Below are positions 57,224-64,000 of a DNA stretch of 64,000 nucleotides, piece by piece; position 1 is the stretch's first letter; each line of letters begins with the position of its first letter. Location of the stretch: the NCBI RefSeq assembly GCF_012926505.1, contig NZ_JABBNT010000001.1, positions 62,001 to 126,000 on the forward strand. Direction: 5' to 3'. Origin of the DNA: Pacificispira spongiicola (GTDB lineage: Bacteria > Pseudomonadota > Alphaproteobacteria > UBA8366 > Aestuariispiraceae). The notes under the pieces were generated by a model, which did no database searches, was not told the origin of the DNA, and saw only the letters and a program-made list of their open reading frames with translations. The translations under genes and the position numbers were made by a program.

Positions 57224-58324
57224 GTGTCGCTGTTTACGACGTTGATGTCTAGCGTGACCGGCTCCTTCACGAACAACAGTGGATCGGGCGCGCTTACGAT
57301 TCTGAAGGGCGCCTCGGCCAGCCGGTCCAGTGGTGTCGCCAACGTCCAATCCGTCCTCGACAACGCGAAATACGATGCCGGCCGCCAGCAGATCATGGCA
57401 AATGTGCAGTTGCGCATCGAAGCGATCGTCAATGAAGAGGTCGTGCCGAAGGACACCTGGGAGAAAGTTGCCGGTTTTCTCGCGCTGACCGGGCAACCTT
57501 TTACCTATAAGGTTTCCAACGCCGGGGAGATCGAGGTCAACGAGCAAAACGTGGACAATCTGTCGTCCCTGCCCGTTGCCAACCAATCAAAAATGCGTGC
57601 GGCCCTTGAACGCCTGGATGAGGTTCGGTCCCAAGTCGATGAAACCGTGACCAAGGCCAATCTGCGTGTTCGCCTGATCGATGCGGTGAACCGCGTCGCC
57701 CAAATGGAATTGCATTCCCCGCCCTCGGCCCTTTGGGAAACCGAATTTCAGACGATCAAGTCGACCGGCCGTCCCGTCATGATCGGCCTGAATGCCGATG
57801 GCGAAGTGCGCGCGATCAATCAGTTGGAATCCAATTTCGATTATGTCGAAGACCCGGACAAACGCCTGATCCTTCAGGAAGCGGGGCGCAAGCTGACCAA
57901 CATTCTGAACGGCACCGCCACCGCGACTGAAAACTGGCAATACGCGGCCCTGGGCAACCAGATCGAGGGTGACGACTATTTCCTCGACGTCGATGACAGC
58001 AACGAGATCGTGATTCGCCGGAATACGGAAAAGCGCCGGTCCGCGACGAACTTCTTCGCCCAGTTCCATGCGAATGCCGGGACCGATTATCACGTCATTC
58101 CGGAATTCCTGAAAACCGAGAATACCAATATCTTCAAGGCAAGCTGGGAAGAACAGGCCGCCGCGTTCATTCAGTCGAAGACGCCGTTTTTCCTAGACCT
58201 TCAGGGCGATACGATCGTCGCACGCCAGACGAATTTCGTGAATATGCGGCGGCTCGACCTACTGGACGTGGCCGGCACCTATCGCCAACAAACCGCGCAA
58301 GCCCTGGTCAACCTCATCACCTGA
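57224..58324 (+). CDS. Hypothetical protein, 366 residues, GTG start
   Basis: No family recognised. The protein is soluble and acidic, with helical parts such as IMANVQLRIEAIVNEEVVPKDT and KMRAALERLDEVRSQVDETV. A later beta-rich region contains DYFLDVDDSNEIVIRRNTEKR. There is no signal peptide or membrane segment. The frame is read from GTG with weak GAAAG upstream; codon use is normal. It lies alone between a permease and fba. Function unknown. Confidence 0.65.
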   Translation: MSLFTTLMSSVTGSFTNNSGSGALTILKGASASRSSGVANVQSVLDNAKYDAGRQQIMANVQLRIEAIVNEEVVPKDTWEKVAGFLALTGQPFTYKVSNAGEIEVNEQNVDNLSSLPVANQSKMRAALERLDEVRSQVDETVTKANLRVRLIDAVNRVAQMELHSPPSALWETEFQTIKSTGRPVMIGLNADGEVRAINQLESNFDYVEDPDKRLILQEAGRKLTNILNGTATATENWQYAALGNQIEGDDYFLDVDDSNEIVIRRNTEKRRSATNFFAQFHANAGTDYHVIPEFLKTENTNIFKASWEEQAAAFIQSKTPFFLDLQGDTIVARQTNFVNMRRLDLLDVAGTYRQQTAQALVNLIT

Positions 58325-58494
58325 CACGTCGCGCGCAACGACACCCGCCCGGCATTGCAAAACCGCGCCCTTGCGTGTAATCCACTTGCCCGAACAACAT
58401 CTTCCGTCGGCCGTTTTGCGGGACGTCCGTCGGCATTCCCTGGATCGCCGTTTCCCTGTGCGGTCCGTCTGCTAACGTCAAAGGGTTCGGCGCA

Positions 58495-59415
58495 ATGAAA
58501 GTCACACAAAAAGTCAAAAAAATCCTGTCGTATTACGAAAGCGACTCTCCGGGAACGAAACGCAACATCGCCTCCATTCTGATGCACGGCAAACTGGCCG
58601 GCACGGGCAAGATGGTCATTCTGCCGGTCGACCAGGGTTTCGAACATGGCCCGGCCCGTTCCTTCGCCCCGAACCCGGCCGCCTACGACCCGCATTATCA
58701 CTATCAACTGGCCGTGGATGCGGGCCTGAACGCCTATGCCGCGCCGCTGGGTCAGCTTGAACTCGGCGCCGATACCTTCGCCGGTCAGATCCCGACGATC
58801 CTGAAGGTCAACAGCTCCAACAGCTGGGCCGTCACGAAGGACCAGGCAATCACCGCCTCCGTCGGCGATGCGTTGAAACTGGGCTGCGCCGCCATCGGCT
58901 TCACCATCTATCCGGGGTCGGAATACGCCATCGACCTGATGGAAGAAATCCGTGAAATGTCGGAAGAGGCGAAGTCGGTCGGTCTCGCCACCGTCATCTG
59001 GTCCTATCCGCGCGGCGGCGACCTGACGAAGGACGGCGAAACCGCCGTCGACGTCTGCGCCTATGCGGCGCATCTGGCCGCCCAGCTCGGCGCGCATATT
59101 ATCAAGGTGAAGCCGCCGACGGCCCATTTGGAGCAGCCGGAAGCGAAGAAGGTCTACGAAGCGCAGAAGATCGACATTTCCACCCTCGCCAAGCGGGTCG
59201 AGCACGTCATGCAGTCGTCCTTCAACGGCAAGCGCATCGTCGTCTTCTCCGGCGGCGCGGCGAAAGGCCTGGACGGTCTGTACGAAGAAATCCGCGGCCT
59301 GCGCGACGGCGGTGCCAACGGTTCCATCATCGGGCGCAACACCTTCCAGCGCCCGCGCGACGAAGCGCTGGCGATGCTGGACCAGATCATCAAGATCTAC
59401 CAGGGCAAGGCCTGA
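58495..59415 (+). CDS. Class I fructose-bisphosphate aldolase (FbaB/DhnA type)
   Basis: The 306-residue Schiff-base aldolase reads MVILPVDQGFEHGPARSF, GCAAIGFTIYPGS, VIWSYPRGGDLTKD and AHIIKVKPPTAHLE; the Lys in IIKVKPP is the Schiff-base lysine candidate. It resembles the archaeal/DhnA type rather than class II zinc enzymes. With gap and tkt nearby it completes a central carbon neighbourhood. thiE starts 8 bp after it. Confidence 0.93.
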   Translation: MKVTQKVKKILSYYESDSPGTKRNIASILMHGKLAGTGKMVILPVDQGFEHGPARSFAPNPAAYDPHYHYQLAVDAGLNAYAAPLGQLELGADTFAGQIPTILKVNSSNSWAVTKDQAITASVGDALKLGCAAIGFTIYPGSEYAIDLMEEIREMSEEAKSVGLATVIWSYPRGGDLTKDGETAVDVCAYAAHLAAQLGAHIIKVKPPTAHLEQPEAKKVYEAQKIDISTLAKRVEHVMQSSFNGKRIVVFSGGAAKGLDGLYEEIRGLRDGGANGSIIGRNTFQRPRDEALAMLDQIIKIYQGKA

Positions 59416-59423
59416 TCCCGCGA

Positions 59424-60068
59424 ATGGGCGATCGGGTAGAATCGCAGCTTTATTTGGTGAGCCCGCCGCGCTTCGAGCCGGCGGGCTTCACCGATTCTTT
59501 GCGCCAGGCGTTGGACGGCGGTCCCGTCGCCTGTTTCCAACTGTGGATGCCCGATGCGGATGAAGACACGATCCGCCAAGTCGCAAGCACCCTGCGCCCG
59601 ATCATCCTGGAATACGATACGGCCTTCCTGTTGAACGGCCATACGAAGCTGGCGAGTTTCGTCGGCTGCGACGGCGTTCATCTGGACGATACCGACGCGA
59701 AGACCATCAAGGCCGCGCGCAAGACCCTGGGCGACGACGCCGTGGTCGGGGTCAGTTGCGGGTCGTCCCGCCATACCAGCATGGAAGCGGCGGAAGCCGG
59801 TGCCGACTATGTTTCTTTCGGGCCTGTTTACGCCACCTCCACCAAGGGCTTGGACGCGGACGAGGACGCCCTGGACACCCTGTCCTGGTGGGCCGAAATG
59901 ATGGAGGTTCCCTGTGTCGCCGTCGGGGGCATCACGCCCGACAATCTGGATCCCGTCCTGGAAACGCGCTGTGAATTCATTTGCGCGGTCAGCGCGATCT
60001 GGAACCACCCCAAGGGCCCGAAACAGGCGGTGGCGGATTTTCACGCCAAGATACGCGAAGCCGAGTAA
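59424..60068 (+). CDS. thiE: Thiamine phosphate synthase-like protein
   Basis: The 214-residue TIM-barrel protein has the late ThiE/TenI motifs: CDGVHLDDTD, VVGVSCGSSRHTSMEAAEAGADYVSFGPVYATSTKG and VPCVAVGGITPDNL. The usual QLRxK of the first pyrophosphate loop is replaced by FQLWMPD, so activity may differ. TenI is the alternative. Thiamine diphosphate is used by tkt and alsS in this window, but no other thi genes are here. It follows fba closely. Confidence 0.8.
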   Translation: MGDRVESQLYLVSPPRFEPAGFTDSLRQALDGGPVACFQLWMPDADEDTIRQVASTLRPIILEYDTAFLLNGHTKLASFVGCDGVHLDDTDAKTIKAARKTLGDDAVVGVSCGSSRHTSMEAAEAGADYVSFGPVYATSTKGLDADEDALDTLSWWAEMMEVPCVAVGGITPDNLDPVLETRCEFICAVSAIWNHPKGPKQAVADFHAKIREAE

Positions 60069-60077
60069 TCAAAAAGA

Positions 60078-60671
60078 ATGATAATCGCCGATACCGGATG
60101 GCGTATAGCGGTCGAAACCGCGCTGTCCCATCTTACCTTCCCGGAAACCCGGGACGTCCTGACCTATTGGGCAAAGCTTCGCGACGCTGCCGGATCGGAT
60201 TTGCCGGATCGTACAGACATCGACCCGATCGAGATTCGCCATACCTTGCCCCATGTCTATCTGATGGAACTGGAGCCGGAAACGGGCCGGTTGCTCTATC
60301 GTCTGGCGGGTGACGAGATCAACAGCCGGTACAAACAATCCATCAACGGCAAGTATCTGGACGAAATAACCGCGCCGACAGCCATCGAACGGGTTCAGGG
60401 ATATTTCAAACGCTGCATGCACGACCCGGCAATCATTCAGATCGCCGGCATTCTATACGCCGAACATGACGCTCCAGGCTTCGGCGAACGCTTGATCCTC
60501 CCGTTGCGAGTCTCGCGGCGCGGCACTTTGGGGATTTTGGGCATGACCTATCAGGTCCGTCAGTTCCCGAATGCCACGGCCGCAGAGGAAGGATACCGGC
60601 AGTTGCGGCGCACGATCTCGCTGGAAACCGGCGCGATGGAAATCACCGATACGACCCCGTCCCGGTCCTGA
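60078..60671 (+). CDS. PAS_5-type PAS domain protein (second copy)
   Basis: This 197-residue protein resembles the one at 14366: RLLYRLAGDEINSRYKQSINGKYLDEI is its PAS core and RLILPLRVSRRGTLGILGMTY the last strands. It starts 9 bp after thiE and its end overlaps the convergent epmA by 29 bp. Ligand and partner unknown. Two members in one 64-kb window imply expansion of the family in this genome. Confidence 0.75.
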   Translation: MIIADTGWRIAVETALSHLTFPETRDVLTYWAKLRDAAGSDLPDRTDIDPIEIRHTLPHVYLMELEPETGRLLYRLAGDEINSRYKQSINGKYLDEITAPTAIERVQGYFKRCMHDPAIIQIAGILYAEHDAPGFGERLILPLRVSRRGTLGILGMTYQVRQFPNATAAEEGYRQLRRTISLETGAMEITDTTPSRS

Positions 60672-61722
60672 CCGGCGCCCAAAGAACATCTTCAATATCC
60701 GCCGCCCCGGTCAGTAGCATGACCAGCCGGTCGAAACCCAGCGCCATGCCTGCCGCGTCCGGCATCATGGAAACGGCATCGATGAAATCCTGATCGATCG
60801 GATAGCGGTGACCGTATAGGCGTTCCTTCGTATCCATGTCCGATTCGAACCGCCGCCGCTGTTCGGCCCCGTCGGTCAGTTCCCCGAATCCATTCGCCAG
60901 TTCGACACCGCAGACATAAAGCTCCACCCGCTCCGCCCACAGAACCGGCCCGTCTTCCCGTTTCGGCCGGGCGAGCGCCGCCATGCTGATCGGATAATCG
61001 TATAGAAGGCATGGCGCGCCGTCGCCCAGCAGCGGTTCGATCCGATCGTCCATCAGCCGGAAGAAGATATCGTCGAACGTGTCGGCCTCACCGCATCGAA
61101 CCCCAAGGCCTTCCGCGCAGTCACGCAACGGCGCGGCTGGCGGCGCCATCGGATTGGCCGCGACCGTCGCCGTCAGATCGTGACCGCAATAGACATCGAA
61201 CGCCTCCGCCACGGTCAACCGGCGAAACGGGGCCGATGGGTCTGCGCTACGGTCGCCCCGGCGCAGTTGATCGACACTGCAGGCGGCCGCGATATGGGCG
61301 ATCATCGCCTCGCAATCATCCATCAGCGCGCCATACTCTGCCCCCGCGCGGTACCATTCCAACATACGGAATTCCGGGCTGTGCGTGGGGGAGCCTTCGG
61401 CATTTCGATACACGGCGCAGAGCTGCCAGATCTTTTCCATCCCGCCTGCCAGCAGCTTCTTCATCGCGAATTCCGGGCTGGTATGCAGGAACAGGCGCTC
61501 CCCCGCCGTCGTCGATCCGTAGTGCCCGGCATGCAGCAATTCCGTGGCGAATCCGGCCAGATGCGGTTCCATCCCAGGCGAGACTTGGAGGGCCGGGGTT
61601 TCGACTTCGACAAAACCGTCGCCATCGAACCAATCAGCCATCGCGCGCTTCGCCTTCCCCCGCAGGGACAGGTTGCCCAGACGCGCCGAAAGCCTGTCTT
61701 CGCGCCACCAGGATTCAGCCAT
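60643..61722 (-). CDS. epmA: Elongation factor P lysine(34) lysyltransferase
   Basis: The 359-residue class II aminoacyl-tRNA-synthetase-like enzyme (EpmA/GenX/PoxA) attaches beta-lysine to EF-P. It lacks the anticodon domain, and shows WFDGDGFVEVETPALQVSPGMEPHL, FLHTSPEFAMKKLLAGGMEKIWQLC and the C-terminal GMALGFDRLVMLLTGA. It lies divergent from efp across 166 bp. The partner epmB (lysine 2,3-aminomutase) is not in this window. Its 3-prime end overlaps the PAS_5 gene. Confidence 0.94.
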   Translation of the reverse strand: MAESWWREDRLSARLGNLSLRGKAKRAMADWFDGDGFVEVETPALQVSPGMEPHLAGFATELLHAGHYGSTTAGERLFLHTSPEFAMKKLLAGGMEKIWQLCAVYRNAEGSPTHSPEFRMLEWYRAGAEYGALMDDCEAMIAHIAAACSVDQLRRGDRSADPSAPFRRLTVAEAFDVYCGHDLTATVAANPMAPPAAPLRDCAEGLGVRCGEADTFDDIFFRLMDDRIEPLLGDGAPCLLYDYPISMAALARPKREDGPVLWAERVELYVCGVELANGFGELTDGAEQRRRFESDMDTKERLYGHRYPIDQDFIDAVSMMPDAAGMALGFDRLVMLLTGAADIEDVLWAPVRTGTGSYR

Positions 61723-61888
61723 TGCCGTGCGACGTCATTCGCCGTTCCTTCACAGGTTGCCGTTCCGCGTCCGTGGTGATAGACAGGCGCGCGATTCGGT
61801 ACCGGGTCTTCCCGCTTTCAGGCGGACACCCGCCGCGGCTCATCCGTCAGGGGATGCCCGGATGTACCCCGGATAAAGGACGGAAACC

Positions 61889-62455
61889 ATGAAAGTCAAC
61901 GCAATCTCCCTGCGCGCCGGTAGCGCCTTCCTGCTGGACGGCAAACTGCTGGTCGTTACCAAGAACGAAATCAACCAGCCGGGCAAAGGCGCCGCTGTCG
62001 CCCAGATCGAAGCCCGCGATGCCCGCACCGGCGTCAAGACCAACCTGCGCTTCCGCACCCAGGAAGCCCTGGAAGCCGCGGAACTATTCGAAACGGACTA
62101 TTCCTTCCTGTATGACGACGGCGAAAAGCTGCACTTCATGAACCAGGACACCTACGACCAGATCGAGGTCGAATACGATGTTCTGGGCGATCTGCGCCCG
62201 TTCCTGCAGGAAAACATGATCGTTCAGATCAAGACCTACGAAGCATCGCCGATTTCCATCACGCTGCCGCAGAAGGTCACGCTGGAAGTCGTCGAGGCCG
62301 ATCCGGTCGTGAAGGGCCAGACGCAGTCTTCCTCCTACAAACCGGCGAAGCTGGAAAACGGGGTCAGCGTCCTGGTTCCGCCGCATATCGAAGCGGGCAC
62401 GCGCATCGTCGTGAACACGACCGACGCGTCCTATGTCGAACGCGCAAAAGACTGA
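61889..62455 (+). CDS. efp: Elongation factor P
   Basis: The 188-residue factor relieves ribosome stalling at polyproline. It has three beta-barrel domains and the modified-lysine loop INQPGKGAAV with Lys33. It is divergent from its modifying enzyme epmA. The window contains strong polyproline clients (TolA with long proline runs and the OmpA-like Pro/Ala protein), which makes EF-P functionally relevant. AAAGGACGG lies 7 bp upstream. Confidence 0.97.
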   Translation: MKVNAISLRAGSAFLLDGKLLVVTKNEINQPGKGAAVAQIEARDARTGVKTNLRFRTQEALEAAELFETDYSFLYDDGEKLHFMNQDTYDQIEVEYDVLGDLRPFLQENMIVQIKTYEASPISITLPQKVTLEVVEADPVVKGQTQSSSYKPAKLENGVSVLVPPHIEAGTRIVVNTTDASYVERAKD

Positions 62456-62468
62456 GGGCACCTGAACG

Positions 62469-63290
62469 ATGATGATCCGCTCCGCCATCCTGAACGTGAT
62501 GACCAAGGCCGCGCAAAAGGCGGGCCGCTCGCTGGTGCGCGACTTCGGTGAGGTCGAACAGCTGCAGGTCTCCCGCAAGGGTCCCGGCGACTTCGTTTCC
62601 ACCGCCGATAAAAAGGCGGAACGGATCGTTATCGAAGAACTGGAACGCGCCCGCCCGGAAGCCAGTATCCTGGCAGAGGAAAGCGGCACGAAGGAAGGCG
62701 ACGACCCGACGAAGCGGTTCATCGTCGATCCGTTGGACGGGACGACCAACTTCCTGCACGGCCTGCCGCATTGGGCGATTTCCATCGCCTATGAAGAACG
62801 CGGCGACCTGATCGCCGGGGTCGTCTTCGACCCGATCAAGGACGAGCTGTTCTGGGCGGAACGCGGCCAGGGCGCTTTCTTGAACGACCGCCGCATCCGC
62901 GTGTCGGCGCGCCAGAACCTGGCCGACGCCGTCGTCGGAACCGGCATCCCGCATATTGGGCGCGACACCAAGGGTCATATCCTGTTCCAACGCCGCCTAG
63001 CCGCCGTCATGGGCAATACGGCCGGTGTCCGCCGCTGGGGCACGGCATCCCTGGACCTGTGCTATGTCGCCGCGGGTCGGTTCGATGCGTTCTGGGAACG
63101 CGCGCTCAGCCCGTGGGATGTGGCGGCCGGTGCCGTGATCTTAAAAGAGGCCGGCGGCTTCATCACCGATGCCTCCGGACGTGCCTATAAAGTTGATTCC
63201 GTCGACACGGTTGCAGCAAACGATTCGCTGCATCCGGCCTTCCTGAAGCTTCTGAAAGACGCTTCAAAGGAAGAAAAGGCAGCGGAATAA
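62469..63290 (+). CDS. suhB: Inositol monophosphatase family protein SuhB
   Basis: The 273-residue enzyme has VSTADKKAERIVIEELERA, ILAEESGTKEG, IVDPLDGTTNFLHGLPHWAISI and RWGTASLDLCYVAAGRFDAFWERALSPWDVAAG, all metal- and substrate-binding motifs in order. SuhB dephosphorylates inositol-1-phosphate and related compounds and also affects rRNA transcription in E. coli. It starts 13 bp after efp, probably one operon. Confidence 0.95.
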   Translation: MMIRSAILNVMTKAAQKAGRSLVRDFGEVEQLQVSRKGPGDFVSTADKKAERIVIEELERARPEASILAEESGTKEGDDPTKRFIVDPLDGTTNFLHGLPHWAISIAYEERGDLIAGVVFDPIKDELFWAERGQGAFLNDRRIRVSARQNLADAVVGTGIPHIGRDTKGHILFQRRLAAVMGNTAGVRRWGTASLDLCYVAAGRFDAFWERALSPWDVAAGAVILKEAGGFITDASGRAYKVDSVDTVAANDSLHPAFLKLLKDASKEEKAAE

Positions 63291-63427
63291 GCGGTTTTTC
63301 GCGGGATTTCATCGTTAGGGGCGGAACGCGGTTGTTCCAAGCCCCCGGCTCACGGTATGGTCGTTCGCCCATGTAACGCAATGCGTTCGGGATGAGCGAC
63401 CGCGAAACACCGATTAAGAGCGAAGCG

Positions 63428-64000
63428 ATGTCCCTGTCGAAGACCGCCGACCGCCTTTCCAAGAAAACCTTCCGCCGCCCTGTGCGCCTCGTCGGCGCGG
63501 CCCTGCTTCTCTGTGCGACCGGCCTCTCGTCCGCACAAGCGCAGCAAGCCTATTACCGGGGCGAGGCGGAACAGGACGACTCCGTCGTCGTCAATCTGTC
63601 GGTCATCGACAAGCTGACGAATGGCGGCCGCGCCACGGCGCCGACACTGCCGTCATTCGCCGCGCCTGCTTACGGCAATGCGCCCAGCAGCGGCACGCCC
63701 TTGGCACTTTTCCCGCCTTCGACAACCGCCGCACCGTCCGGTGAAGGTAGCGGACTTGCGGCGCCGCCATCGGCCATGCCGCAATCGACCTTGATGACGC
63801 CCGGCGCATCCGCCGCCCCGACCCCGGCATCGCCCGCGCCGAAACCGGCGACGCTGCCGAAACCCTCGGCGCCCGCATCAGTAACCCCGGCACCGATGCC
63901 GAGCGCCCCGCCACCCAAACCGTCGGTCGCGGCGGCACCGACCCCGGCAGACGCTCCCACGCCCGCACCGATGCCGAAACCGACCCCCACCGCCGTCCCG
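63428..64000 (+). CDS. OmpA-family-like secreted protein, N-terminal part (cut by window edge)
   Basis: The frame is open from 63392 to the window end; ATG at 63428 gives a clean signal peptide ending SAQA (about residue 39). The mature protein begins QQAYYRGEAEQDDSVVVNLSVIDKL, an N-terminus I associate with OmpA-like proteins of Rhodospirillales, then a long Ala/Pro-rich linker (from about 75) such as APTPASPAPKPATLPKP. The peptidoglycan-binding C-terminus would lie outside the window. Identity as OmpA-like is therefore inferred. Confidence 0.6.
   Translation, partial: MSLSKTADRLSKKTFRRPVRLVGAALLLCATGLSSAQAQQAYYRGEAEQDDSVVVNLSVIDKLTNGGRATAPTLPSFAAPAYGNAPSSGTPLALFPPSTTAAPSGEGSGLAAPPSAMPQSTLMTPGASAAPTPASPAPKPATLPKPSAPASVTPAPMPSAPPPKPSVAAAPTPADAPTPAPMPKPTPTAVP

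Overview
This 64 kb window is chromosomal DNA from a GC-rich Gram-negative bacterium, most likely an alphaproteobacterium of Rhodospirillales type. The evidence is the gene order yebC-ruvC-ruvA-ruvB-ybgC-tolQ-tolR-tolA-tolB-pal-cpoB-tilS-ftsH-glmM, the zapA / 6S-like RNA / 5-formyltetrahydrofolate cyclo-ligase arrangement, the class I aldolase and transketolase/gap run, two PAS_5-type proteins, and an OmpA-like protein after suhB. No rRNA, tRNA, CRISPR array, insertion sequence or complete prophage was seen.

Layout. 1-1.06 kb: copper-response locus (copA start, cueR, cytochrome c) with a divergent CueR-type promoter. 1.1-4.3 kb: aldehyde dehydrogenase and catabolic-type acetolactate synthase. 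4.3-10.1 kb: surface sugar operon (rfbF, rfbG, methyltransferase, GT2 glycosyltransferase, large membrane protein) behind two strong hairpins. 10.1-13.1 kb: cytochrome b561 and PepSY-like genes divergent from a QseBC-like two-component system. 13.1-15 kb: XRE-cupin regulator, GNAT and PAS_5 genes. 14.96-16.93 kb: an AT-rich island with two overlapping genes, an unrecognised 342-residue protein and a stand-alone RelA/SpoT-type synthetase, the best candidate for an undescribed toxin-antitoxin or defence module. 17-22 kb: clpA, clpS, rpmE, and a small heat-shock gene with a sigma-32-like promoter and a possible ROSE thermometer.

22-24.6 kb: gbcA and gbcB (glycine betaine demethylation) preceded by a cobalamin riboswitch, an unusual link. 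24.8-32.1 kb: accessory metabolism (GST, DinB-like protein, di-haem peroxidase, MFS transporter, decayed alcohol dehydrogenase, OmpW behind an FNR-type promoter, nitroreductase, polysaccharide-lyase-like lipoprotein). 32.2-49.4 kb: core genes, mostly on the minus strand: rpsD, glmM, a DUF3095 protein, ftsH, tilS, the Tol-Pal operon, ruvABC and yebC. 49.9-64 kb: Hpt-like protein, ymdB, cyclo-ligase, 6S-like RNA, zapA, DUF4164 protein, then tkt, gap, a second EamA permease, an unknown 366-residue protein, fba, thiE, PAS_5, epmA divergent from efp, suhB, and the start of an OmpA-like protein cut by the window edge.

Coordinates of many starts were moved inward from the longest open frame on the basis of ribosome-binding sites and family N-termini. 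Family names come from recalled motifs; no database search was possible.
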